DNA from: Candidatus Saccharimonadota bacterium
Lineage (GTDB): Bacteria > Patescibacteriota > Saccharimonadia > Saccharimonadales > Saccharimonadaceae
Direction: 5' to 3'
Assembly: GCA_017510075.1 (NCBI GenBank)
Contig: JAFWNY010000030.1
Span: 1 to 44,540, forward strand
Length of the DNA: 44,540 nucleotides
Shown: piece by piece, positions 1 through 7,552 of the stretch
Layout: each line of letters starts with the position of its first letter
Numbering within the stretch: the stretch's first letter is position 1
Position numbers and translations under genes: made by a program
The notes under the pieces: model-generated
What the model was told of the DNA's origin: nothing
Seen by the model: the letters and a program-made list of their open reading frames with translations, nothing else
Databases searched by the model: none

Positions 1-2
1 CT

Positions 3-932
3 AATACCAGCATCTCCAGCTGCGATGACGGTACTACTTATGCCGATGAAGCCACCATCCCTGCAAATACCTATACGGCTAGTGCTACGCCTACGTTATA
101 TGCCATGTGGAGTGAACCAAAGACTATCGCTAACTCTACCTACCTCCAAGACGTAGAAGAATGTCCCAACACCCTCACCACCGGACAGGTCTATAGCCTT
201 AAAGATTCCCGCGACGAACAAAGCTATAATGTAGCCAAGCTTGCGGATGGTAAATGCTGGCTATTAGACAATCTCGCACTAGACCTTACCAGTTCTACTG
301 TGCTGAGTGCTATGAATAGCACTAATACCAACGCCTCGGATACCACTCTTGGCTATCTCAAGAATGGCGGCGGAACCACCTCGAATAAATATGCCACCGC
401 CAAGGTTGCCAACTGGACATCTAGTTATAGCTTCTCTGTTCCGCTCGTAAATATGGGCTACAAAAACACTGTCCCAACTGATGCTACTAGTACCGCTGGA
501 GGTTATAAGATTGGCGGTTACTATAACTATTGTGCCGCTACGGCAGGCTCCTACTGCTACGGTAATGGCACATCAGAAGGTACGTCCAGTGGCAACGCCA
601 CAGAAAGTATCTGCCCAGCTGGCTGGAGGATGCCAGGTGGTAGTAGTACTATTGCTTTAACCGCTACACCTCCTACTGGCGAATATCAAAATCTTTACAC
701 CAACCACTACACAACTTATGCTGCTTATCGCGCCGCTCTCCACCTCCCCCTCTCGGGCTACTTCAACAGTGGTTCGCCGCTCAATCAGGGTAGCTACGGC
801 CGCTTCTGGTCCTCTACCCGCGTCGATAACTACCGCATGTACGGCCTCTACTTGGATACGTCCAGTATCTACCCGGCGAACTACAGCAATCGCTACTACG
901 GTTACTCTGTGCGATGCGTTTATGGCTCCTAA
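3..932 (+). CDS. Secreted FISUMP-domain protein with InlB-type repeat, 5'-truncated by the window edge
   Basis: The reading frame is open from base 3, so the gene starts before the window; an ATG at 105 is internal. The first visible residues end in a motif of the type TLYAMW, the end of an InlB B-repeat (Listeria-Bacteroides repeat, Flg_new family). The rest matches the FISUMP (Fibrobacter succinogenes major paralogous) domain: a KCWLLDNLAL-like segment early, ICPAGWRMP in the middle, a glycine/tyrosine-rich FWSSTR segment, and a final SVRCV. Such proteins are exported surface proteins of unknown ligand. Paired cysteines (KCW, YNYC, SYCY, ICPAG, VRCV) suggest an extracellular, disulfide-stabilised fold. 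A hairpin follows at 965-1002. The same InlB repeat type recurs in the pilin at 33125. Family assignment is from motif memory; the substrate is unknown. Confidence 0.75.
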   Translation, partial: NTSISSCDDGTTYADEATIPANTYTASATPTLYAMWSEPKTIANSTYLQDVEECPNTLTTGQVYSLKDSRDEQSYNVAKLADGKCWLLDNLALDLTSSTVLSAMNSTNTNASDTTLGYLKNGGGTTSNKYATAKVANWTSSYSFSVPLVNMGYKNTVPTDATSTAGGYKIGGYYNYCAATAGSYCYGNGTSEGTSSGNATESICPAGWRMPGGSSTIALTATPPTGEYQNLYTNHYTTYAAYRAALHLPLSGYFNSGSPLNQGSYGRFWSSTRVDNYRMYGLYLDTSSIYPANYSNRYYGYSVRCVYGS

Positions 933-964
933 CAGTGGCGGAACAGGAGTAGCTCACCCCCTCA

Positions 965-1002
965 ATTCCCAAAACTCCATATATTTCTTAAGTTTTGGGA
1001 AT
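965..1002 (+). terminator. Hairpin after the FISUMP gene
   Basis: Perfect 12-bp inverted repeat (ATTCCCAAAACT at 965-976 and its complement at 991-1002) with a 14-nt loop, 32 bases after the stop codon. There is no strong T-run after it, so it may be a weak terminator or an mRNA 3'-end stabiliser. Confidence 0.5.
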
Positions 1003-1051
1003 AGATGCTTTTGCCACCCACATCGCTTACCCATCGTGCTATAATAGTCAT

Positions 1052-3346
1052 ATGAAACCCTACCTCCGCATCATCGCCAAAAACACCTTCACCCTGTTTA
1101 ACCTCGTCAACGTCATCCTTGCCCTGATGGTGGCTTTCGTTGGCAGCTACAAGAATATGCTTTTCATCGTCATCGCTATCGCGAACACCTTGATCAGCAT
1201 CGTCAACGGCATCCGCGCCCAGCGCACGGTAGATAAGCTAAAGCTCCTTACCGAGCAGCGGCCCACCATCATCAAGGACGGCAAGCCCACCCAAGTAGAC
1301 CCAGGCGCCGTCCAGCCAGGCGACCTCACTGTTCTCAGCCTCGGCGACCAAGTTCTCTACGACGGCCGTGTAGAAGAGGGCACTATCGAAGTCAACGAAG
1401 CCTTCATTACCGGCGAGCAAGACCCCATTATGAAGCGCCCAGGCGACAAGCTCACCTCTGGCAGCTTCGTCGTAGCCGGCACCGCCCGCGTCAAAGTCCA
1501 AAACGTCGGCGCCGACAATTTCGTCAGCAAGCTCCAGCACGAAGCCCACACCATCAAGACCGCCGATTCCAAACTGTTCAAGCTTATGAACAACATCGTC
1601 AAGTATATCAGCTGGGCCCTCATCCCCATCGGCGCCCTCCTCCTCTGGGCTAGGCTTCGTACCGAGCCCGACACCGCCACCGCCGTCACCAGCACTGTCG
1701 CCGGCCTCATTAACATGATCCCCGAGGGCCTCATCCTCTTGACCAGCAGCGTCCTCGCCCTCGCCACCATCCGCCTAAGCAAAAAGAAAGTCCTCGTCCA
1801 AGACCTCTACTCTATCGAAACTCTCGCCCGCGTCGACACCATCTGTCTGGACAAGACCGGCACTCTCACCACCGGCAATATGACTGTAAAAGACGCCCTC
1901 CTCGAGGACGGCACCCCCATCAACTTCAAAAACCCTCATGCCCCCGCCGAAAAACGCCTCCTAACGGCCCTAGAAGCCATTCTAAGCACTCAGACCTCCG
2001 AAAACGCCACCACAACCGCTTTGAAGCGAAAGTTCCTAAAAACGGGCAAATTTAAAGCCACGGGCGATTTTGCCAAAATCACCGAGGTCATCCCCTTCAG
2101 CTCCGACCGTAAATATTCCGGCATCGTCACTCCTTCCGCCACCTACCTCCTCGGCGCCATCGAATTCATCACCGATAACAAGGACGATATTGCCAAAGTT
2201 AAGGCTGATGCTGGCGAATATCGCGTAGTGGCATTGGTGAAGCGCGAGATAGTCGGTCCTGAAAAAGACATGTCGGACAGGACCCCCTCCTGTAAACTGC
2301 TCGGCTACATCCGCTTAAAAGACGAAGTCCGGAAAGACGCCAAGGAAATAATTAATTATTTCTACGACAACGACATAGCAGTCAAGATTATCTCTGGTGA
2401 TAATTTAGCCACCGTCCAAAATGTCGCCAAAACCGTTGGCGTCAAGGATTTGAATGGCATTGATTTGTCTGCCGAGAAGTCCAAGAACTACGCCAAACTA
2501 GTAAAAGACTACAGTATCTTCACCCGTGTCACCCCCTCCGAGAAAAAACAGCTCATAAAAGCCCTCAAGAAACAGGGCAGCACCGTCGCCATGACCGGTG
2601 ATGGTGTAAACGACATTCTCGCCATGAAAGAGGCCGATGTCAGCTTAGCCATCGGAGAGGGAAGCGACGCCGCCCGCCGCTCATCCAAAATTGTTCTCTT
2701 AAACTCCGATTTCGAATCCGTCCCATCCATCATCGACGAAGGCCGCCAATCCATCAATAATCTTGAACGCAGCACCTCCCTCTTCCTCGCCAAGACCGTT
2801 TACGCCAGCATCCTCGCCGTCCTCTTCACCATCCTCCCGTTCAGCTACCCCTTTAGCCCTATCGAGATGTCGCTATTAAACTTCGCCTGCATCGGCCTCC
2901 CAGGCCTCATCCTCGCCCTCGAGACCAACACCACCCGCATCAAAAATCAATTCGCCCGCAACATCCTCACCTACTCCGTTCCCATCGGCCTTACCGTTTC
3001 CATCTCCATGCTCGCCCTCGCCATCACCGCCGAAGCCATGCAATTTACCCGCCCTGAGCTCACCACCGCCTCCGTCTTCATTACTTTCGTTATCGATATC
3101 ACTCTCATCTACTGGATCTCCAAGCCTCTCAATAAACTTCGTGCCGGCCTCCTCGCCCTCATCATCGCCATCTTTGCCGCGGTCTACCTCATCCCACCCT
3201 TCCGCAACTTTTTCGAATTCGTCTATCTGCCATCAAGCGCCATTATCGTCACTCTCATCATCACCGCCTTTGCCTTCCTTGTCTTTACTCTTTTGCGTCT
3301 CCTCATGCGACATCTCACTCCTAAATTCCTTTCGCAGCACATCTAA
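1052..3346 (+). CDS. P-type cation-transporting ATPase (CtpE-like)
   Basis: Membrane pump of 764 residues that uses ATP to move a cation, probably Ca2+, across the membrane. All P-type hallmarks are visible: an actuator TGE at about residues 120-122, a PEGL membrane motif before the P domain, the phosphorylated Asp in DKTGTLT at about 267, and TGDGVND at about 515, followed by a cluster of C-terminal membrane helices. The stretch after TGDGVND (SDAARRSSKIVLLNSDF and EGRQSINNLER) resembles mycobacterial CtpE and its relatives rather than heavy-metal pumps, and no N-terminal CxxC metal domain is present. The ATG at 1052 is chosen over an in-frame upstream ATG at 995 because a TATAAT at 1040-1045 ends six bases before it, giving a leaderless mRNA. 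The ion is inferred from family resemblance only. Confidence 0.88.
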   Translation: MKPYLRIIAKNTFTLFNLVNVILALMVAFVGSYKNMLFIVIAIANTLISIVNGIRAQRTVDKLKLLTEQRPTIIKDGKPTQVDPGAVQPGDLTVLSLGDQVLYDGRVEEGTIEVNEAFITGEQDPIMKRPGDKLTSGSFVVAGTARVKVQNVGADNFVSKLQHEAHTIKTADSKLFKLMNNIVKYISWALIPIGALLLWARLRTEPDTATAVTSTVAGLINMIPEGLILLTSSVLALATIRLSKKKVLVQDLYSIETLARVDTICLDKTGTLTTGNMTVKDALLEDGTPINFKNPHAPAEKRLLTALEAILSTQTSENATTTALKRKFLKTGKFKATGDFAKITEVIPFSSDRKYSGIVTPSATYLLGAIEFITDNKDDIAKVKADAGEYRVVALVKREIVGPEKDMSDRTPSCKLLGYIRLKDEVRKDAKEIINYFYDNDIAVKIISGDNLATVQNVAKTVGVKDLNGIDLSAEKSKNYAKLVKDYSIFTRVTPSEKKQLIKALKKQGSTVAMTGDGVNDILAMKEADVSLAIGEGSDAARRSSKIVLLNSDFESVPSIIDEGRQSINNLERSTSLFLAKTVYASILAVLFTILPFSYPFSPIEMSLLNFACIGLPGLILALETNTTRIKNQFARNILTYSVPIGLTVSISMLALAITAEAMQFTRPELTTASVFITFVIDITLIYWISKPLNKLRAGLLALIIAIFAAVYLIPPFRNFFEFVYLPSSAIIVTLIITAFAFLVFTLLRLLMRHLTPKFLSQHI

Positions 3347-3360
3347 TTCTCAGTAAAAAG

Positions 3361-3390
3361 TTGGATAAATCCCATTCCTTGTGCTACAAT
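3361..3390 (+). promoter_or_regulatory. Promoter of the methyltransferase-like gene
   Basis: TTGGAT at 3361-3366, an 18-bp spacer and TACAAT at 3385-3390. Transcription from here gives a leader of roughly 50 nt that carries a strong AGGAGG ribosome binding site at 3432-3437. This leadered design contrasts with the leaderless genes around it. Confidence 0.55.
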
Positions 3391-3445
3391 ATACAAAGAA
3401 GGATTTTACGTGGGCGCCCTAGTACTTTGAAAGGAGGAATTATCA

Positions 3446-4555
3446 ATGGCACCAAGTAATGATGTTTTCAAAAACGCATGGGACATTTCACGCGAACAAT
3501 ACCATCTGCTCCCCCGTGAAGCAGTCAAGGCCTGGGCTAGCCATCAAGCAGATCTATCCGAAAAATACCAGCGTGGTTTAATTTTGGGTACATCCACCAC
3601 CGCTCTCACCAGGAAGCGGTGCATGCTCGCCCACTGCCAGAACGCTTTGATCACTCGCAGCAATCTCACTCAGGAGGAGATTAATCGTCGCCTCGATCAG
3701 CTCAACAAGTATCTGGAAGACCCTGGCTTGCTGGAGAATTTCGAGTTTTTCGATATCCCTTCCAGCGATTTCATGCTGCAGTTCTACTTTGCTGTATGGG
3801 ATCGGCGCATTGCTGAAGTTATGGGCTATCTCCACAACTACGGTAAAGATCTGCAGGGCGTAGTGCGTAAGGTCCCCGAAGATGATGTTTGGTACCAGAT
3901 GTCCTATTTTGAGGGCATGAACAACAACGAGCGCATCAAGGCAAAAGGTATCGCTGATTTCATCGGTCAGCACCAGCTTACCCACGTCACATCTTTTGGT
4001 GGCGGCAACATCCCCGAGCGACTCTACGGTCTACCTGCGAGTCTGCAGCTCACTGTTTTTGATGACGGCCCAGTTAGTCCCCTTGAGGAGCTTTTTCCTG
4101 ACCCAATTCAGCGTAGCCATGTCAATTATATCCATGAGCGGCTTGATAAAGCCCCCACTCATCAAGAGCTCATTGGCACCCAGGATCTCGTCTGGATGCA
4201 TGGCGTGTCCATGTATCTCAACGAGGAAGAGCGTCACGAGATGACAGGGGCCATCCTCTGTGGCATTGCCCTCTTGAAGCCCGGCGGTTTCATGAAATAT
4301 GACTACTTGCTTTGGACGGAGTCTATGCGGCGCGTCATCAAGACGCAGTGTTGGCCCTATGACCCAAAGAACCCCATGGTCATCTTCCGTGATATAGATC
4401 AGGCTTCGGATAGAGGCATGCGCACTCTGACCGATGTCAATATGCGGCTGTTTGGCCACGCTAACGTCCAGGTTGTCAACATCGAGCCGACAATCATCGT
4501 TCCTTGGGGTACCACAAGCGTACGCTTTACCGTACGGAAGCAGCCCTTCGTATAA
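3446..4555 (+). CDS. SAM-dependent methyltransferase-like protein of unknown substrate
   Basis: A 369-residue soluble protein. The C-terminal half reads like a class I Rossmann-fold methyltransferase: a glycine-rich strand-turn (TSFGGGNIPERL), an acidic end of strand 2 (TVFDDGP), a DLVWMHGVSMYL strand-4 segment followed by a helix, and LLKPGGFMKYDYL, the usual LxPGG turn before strand 5. The N-terminal 150 residues are helical and show no motif I recognise. The start is fixed by AGGAGG nine bases upstream. It is monocistronic, with its own promoter and a terminator-like hairpin at 4563-4592. No catalytic motif reveals the acceptor; a small-molecule, lipid or RNA substrate are all possible. 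Confidence 0.55.
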   Translation: MAPSNDVFKNAWDISREQYHLLPREAVKAWASHQADLSEKYQRGLILGTSTTALTRKRCMLAHCQNALITRSNLTQEEINRRLDQLNKYLEDPGLLENFEFFDIPSSDFMLQFYFAVWDRRIAEVMGYLHNYGKDLQGVVRKVPEDDVWYQMSYFEGMNNNERIKAKGIADFIGQHQLTHVTSFGGGNIPERLYGLPASLQLTVFDDGPVSPLEELFPDPIQRSHVNYIHERLDKAPTHQELIGTQDLVWMHGVSMYLNEEERHEMTGAILCGIALLKPGGFMKYDYLLWTESMRRVIKTQCWPYDPKNPMVIFRDIDQASDRGMRTLTDVNMRLFGHANVQVVNIEPTIIVPWGTTSVRFTVRKQPFV

Positions 4556-4562
4556 TCCTCCT

Positions 4563-4592
4563 ATAACCCCGAGCTACTACGCCCGGGGTTAT
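4563..4592. terminator. Hairpin between convergent genes
   Basis: Nine-base arms ATAACCCCG (4563-4571) and CGGGGTTAT (4584-4592) lie between the convergent stop codons at 4555 and 4594. It can serve both transcripts; the T-run is short on both sides. Confidence 0.55.
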
Positions 4593-4593
4593 T

Positions 4594-5955
4594 CTATATC
4601 AAATGCTTTTTGATCCGGTGGTTCCCAGGATGAGTTACCACTGGCACTATTTGTAGTATTATCTCTATCGGAGTAAGATCACGATCTTCCAAACTAATAT
4701 GTCCGCTAGGCCTACCAAGCAGCACCTGCCCCACGATCTTTCCTTTACTATCTCGCAGCTCCGCCACCGCTGTAATGTCAAATTTCTTTAGTGCCCGGGC
4801 AAGCTCTTCATCAGGCTCCAGCCAGATCCCCCCATTGCTCTTTTTGAGTTTTGAAACCTCCTTAATCACCTCTGGCGGGAACTTTAAAACTTTCGAGCCA
4901 TACACTTCACCATCCATCACGAACCCTACATACTGGAAGTGCAGATGATCACAAAGAAAAGATGCCAACTCCACCAAATTTACATCGTAACCCACTAACT
5001 TCGTAAGCTTCTTCACCACATATGACACATCCACTTCGTCTGCCGAAGCCAGCGACCCCACAAAAGTGCTCAGCTCATTTAGAGCGGGGAACAGCAGCAT
5101 TACCGCAATAATCATCAGCATATTCAGTATTATCACTTGTATAGAAGGTGCCGGCACCTTAAACAGCGCCGCAAAAATAATGAAGAATATCACCAAATAA
5201 GCGATAGCCGCCAGCGACATCACAATTATTCTAGATAGCCCCCTAAGCCACGGGCTAGAGAGATCAAGTAGCTTATATCTCAAAATCGCATAATAATGGA
5301 ATATCCACGCAATAGACATCGCCAAAATCCCCACCCAAATAGTATCGTATTTGCCAAAATACGGCAAAATAAAATCAAAAATCAGCGCCAGCACCCCCGT
5401 GATAGTGAAGCCAGCCAGCACCATCAGATTGGCCTTCTTCACTCGCTCCAATTTCGCCGAATGCGCAGCATACCACAACCCGACCATATAGAGCCCCACC
5501 GCAATAAAATGGTACACACCGTACAGTATGTAAAACGCATTTTGGCGCACGTGTACGATATTCCCAGTAACCTCATTTAGATCATAGCCGTTATACAGTA
5601 GTCCAGGCTGCAAAATAATCAGCGTCGCAAAAACCATACAGGCCACTGCTAATATTGCCATACCTATCTTTCCGGGCAAATACTTATGACAAGTATAGGC
5701 CATCAGCCCCCAACACATCACTGGCGCCCCCACATAGATCATATTGATTGCCGCATGGGCTACCGCAGGAGACGCATCATCCGGTATCGACAAGAATATC
5801 CCAATCCCTACTGCCCATACCAGCGCCGCCATCGTTGTAAAAAAGAACAAAAATGCTTGTAGCCGGTCGCCTTTATGCGCCCCCGATAACACCGCAATCC
5901 CTGACAGCGCCGTCAGTATCGCGACTATAACTAGAAGTAGTGTAGTTAGTTGCAC
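4594..5955 (-). CDS. Seven-helix sensor-like membrane protein with GAF-like C-terminal region, no kinase domain
   Basis: A 453-residue protein. The first 225 or so residues contain about seven hydrophobic helices in the style of the histidine-kinase N-terminal 7TM region; two further hydrophobic stretches follow near residues 240-290. The last 160 residues (from about VVKKLTKLVGYDVNLVELASFL) look like a degenerate GAF/sensor domain. I see no H-box, N-box or other kinase, GGDEF or phosphatase motif, so signalling output is not apparent. The start is GTG, chosen because GGAGG lies just upstream (complement of 5961-5965). It follows the CAP-domain gene by 48 nt and is probably cotranscribed with it. 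Membrane location is well supported; a sensory role is inference. Confidence 0.6.
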   Translation of the reverse strand: MQLTTLLLVIVAILTALSGIAVLSGAHKGDRLQAFLFFFTTMAALVWAVGIGIFLSIPDDASPAVAHAAINMIYVGAPVMCWGLMAYTCHKYLPGKIGMAILAVACMVFATLIILQPGLLYNGYDLNEVTGNIVHVRQNAFYILYGVYHFIAVGLYMVGLWYAAHSAKLERVKKANLMVLAGFTITGVLALIFDFILPYFGKYDTIWVGILAMSIAWIFHYYAILRYKLLDLSSPWLRGLSRIIVMSLAAIAYLVIFFIIFAALFKVPAPSIQVIILNMLMIIAVMLLFPALNELSTFVGSLASADEVDVSYVVKKLTKLVGYDVNLVELASFLCDHLHFQYVGFVMDGEVYGSKVLKFPPEVIKEVSKLKKSNGGIWLEPDEELARALKKFDITAVAELRDSKGKIVGQVLLGRPSGHISLEDRDLTPIEIILQIVPVVTHPGNHRIKKHLI

Positions 5956-5987
5956 TTCTGCCTCCTTATTTGCTTTAATTTTATCAT
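5946..5987 (-). CDS. Possible 13-codon coupling ORF between the CAP gene and the 7TM gene
   Basis: An AGGAGG (complement of 5992-5997) sits four bases before an ATG at 5987. The frame reads MIKLKQIRRQKCN and stops inside the first codons of the next gene, passing through that gene's own ribosome binding site. This is the layout of a translational-coupling peptide. The spacing is short and the peptide is small and basic, so chance is a real alternative. Confidence 0.25.
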   Translation of the reverse strand: MIKLKQIRRQKCN

Positions 5988-6003
5988 ATAACCTCCTTTC
6001 ATA

Positions 6004-6963
6004 TCAAAAATTTGAAAAATACTGCGACCAATGTGTCTTATATTGCGAATTAGGATCGAAATAAAATCCCACTGCCAGTTTCGTATAATCAGGATTTAAA
6101 ATATTTTCACGATGTTTTTCGGAATTCATCCACGCCGCTACCGTAGTCTCAGGTGATACCGCCGAGTTGCCAACCACCAGATTCTCGCCCTCAATAGATG
6201 TCGCACCGCTATCTGGATTATCGCAAGCCGTGCTCCATGACGAGCCATCTGGCCGCGTGTGTGAATAAAGTTGTACTAGCTCTTCTGCTCGTATCTCTGC
6301 CGCATCAGTGCAGGTGTCGCCCCAAGATAGCTTGGATAGGCCATTTCGCACGCGTTCTTGATTCACGAGCGATAGAATCTCATATTCCCATTTGATCTTT
6401 GGCACCTCTACCACGATCACCTCAATTGAATCGCGCCTCGTCCCGTCGTATGTACCGGCCGTGATAGTCGTCTTGCCAGTACCCACGATCATCGGAAATC
6501 TACAAGTATCGTCCGAATATCCCAACCACGTCCTCGCCCCAGAGAAAAACCCCGAAATCACCTCAGTATTACTTGTTTGCCAGTACATTTCACCAAGGTC
6601 ACTCAGCCCTCCTCCCACACAAATATCATAATCCGCCGATTCATAAATCGTAATTGTATCTTCCGCCCATAACTCACCCGCCGGTACTGGTGCCGAATCC
6701 ACCCCAGTTGAAGTGTACACGGATGTCACGTATTCTTTCTGGGCTTCAGTCAAATCAGTCTGAGAATTACTCTCAGCGCCAATCAATTCCGGTGCCTCCA
6801 CCGTGCCGCCATCATCGTCACTCCTTTCATCCACTACTCTAAAGTCCACCCCACCATTAAAGAATATCGCCCCAGCAATCAACACCCCGGCTATCAAAAT
6901 CGCCACCGCATTTAGCGATAGTAGCACCGTCATCTTCGTCTGCCTAAACGCCGCCGCCGTCAA
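6004..6963 (-). CDS. Membrane-anchored CAP (SCP/PR1-like) domain protein
   Basis: A 319-residue exported protein. Residues about 12-32 form one transmembrane anchor or uncleaved signal. The middle 100 residues are acidic and of unknown fold, possibly an Ig-like domain. The final 130 residues are a CAP domain: LVNQERVRNGLSKL opens the first helix, YSHTRPDG carries the conserved His, a GENL motif follows, and EKHRENILNPDYTKLAVGF closes the cavity. CAP proteins are extracellular; bacterial members have unclear biochemical function. The start is TTG at 6963, preceded by GGAGG, and TATAAT lies on this strand at 6995-6990, giving a short leader. Divergent from rlmH. Confidence 0.85.
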   Translation of the reverse strand: MTAAAFRQTKMTVLLSLNAVAILIAGVLIAGAIFFNGGVDFRVVDERSDDDGGTVEAPELIGAESNSQTDLTEAQKEYVTSVYTSTGVDSAPVPAGELWAEDTITIYESADYDICVGGGLSDLGEMYWQTSNTEVISGFFSGARTWLGYSDDTCRFPMIVGTGKTTITAGTYDGTRRDSIEVIVVEVPKIKWEYEILSLVNQERVRNGLSKLSWGDTCTDAAEIRAEELVQLYSHTRPDGSSWSTACDNPDSGATSIEGENLVVGNSAVSPETTVAAWMNSEKHRENILNPDYTKLAVGFYFDPNSQYKTHWSQYFSNF

Positions 6964-6989
6964 CTTACCTCCATTTTAGCTATACCACT

Positions 6990-7027
6990 ATTATAGCACA
7001 TTCTCCAAACATATTTTTTGTTATAAT
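6990..7027. promoter_or_regulatory. Divergent promoter pair, CAP gene and rlmH
   Basis: Two TATAAT boxes lie back to back: minus strand at 6995-6990 for the CAP gene and plus strand at 7022-7027 for rlmH, whose ATG begins six bases later. The 26-bp gap between boxes means the two promoters must overlap at their -35 regions. Confidence 0.6.
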
Positions 7028-7033
7028 ATATCT

Positions 7034-7468
7034 ATGATCAGAATTATCGCCGGCGGCAAGAAAAACACCAGGTGGGCTGAATCTGCCTGCCAAGAATACG
7101 AAAAACGCCTCCGTAAACCTTACGATATCAAGTGGGAATTTTATGACGAAGAACGCTTACTCCAGAGGCTTTCCGATTGGCCCTTTGGCCCAATGCGCCA
7201 CTATGTTATTTGTTGCGACGAACGTGGCCAGAATATATCATCAGACGAATATTCCCAGAGGTTGCAAAGTGCTTTCATGGATGGCCGCGAAGTTATAGTC
7301 CTTATCGGCGGCGCTTATGGCTTTAATGACGAAATCCGCATGAAAGCTGACTTCGTTTGGAGCTTTTCTAGACTGGTCTTTCCTCACGCTCTCGCCCGCC
7401 TTATCGCCACCGAACAAATCTACCGCGCCTCCGAAATCGCCAAAGGCTCCCACTACCACCACCAGTAA
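7034..7468 (+). CDS. rlmH: 23S rRNA pseudouridine-1915 N3-methyltransferase
   Basis: A 144-residue SPOUT-class methyltransferase that modifies m3-pseudouridine 1915 in helix 69 of 23S rRNA using SAM. Visible family features are the opening IRIIAGGKK strand, an EYEKRLRKPYDIKWE segment, the ICCDERGQNISSDEYSQRLQ block, the VLIGGAYGF knot segment that binds SAM, and the C-terminal LIATEQIYRASEIAKGSHYHHQ, diagnostic for RlmH. The length is close to the usual 155-160 residues. The mRNA is probably leaderless (TATAAT at 7022-7027, ATG at 7034). A terminator-like hairpin follows at 7526. Confidence 0.95.
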   Translation: MIRIIAGGKKNTRWAESACQEYEKRLRKPYDIKWEFYDEERLLQRLSDWPFGPMRHYVICCDERGQNISSDEYSQRLQSAFMDGREVIVLIGGAYGFNDEIRMKADFVWSFSRLVFPHALARLIATEQIYRASEIAKGSHYHHQ

Positions 7469-7525
7469 AAACGTCTAATTTACAGCCATAATAAATCGCT
7501 ATGGACTAGTAATGGCGCCATGAAA

Positions 7526-7552
7526 AAGCCCCGGATCACTCCGAGGCTTTCT
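7526..7552. terminator. Terminator after rlmH, overlapping the helicase 3' end
   Basis: Stem AAGCC-c-CGGA / TCCG-a-GGCTT with one mismatch and a TCAC loop, followed by TTTCTTTG. It overlaps the last codons of the opposing helicase gene (stop at 7536), so it must be a plus-strand terminator mainly serving rlmH. Confidence 0.6.
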
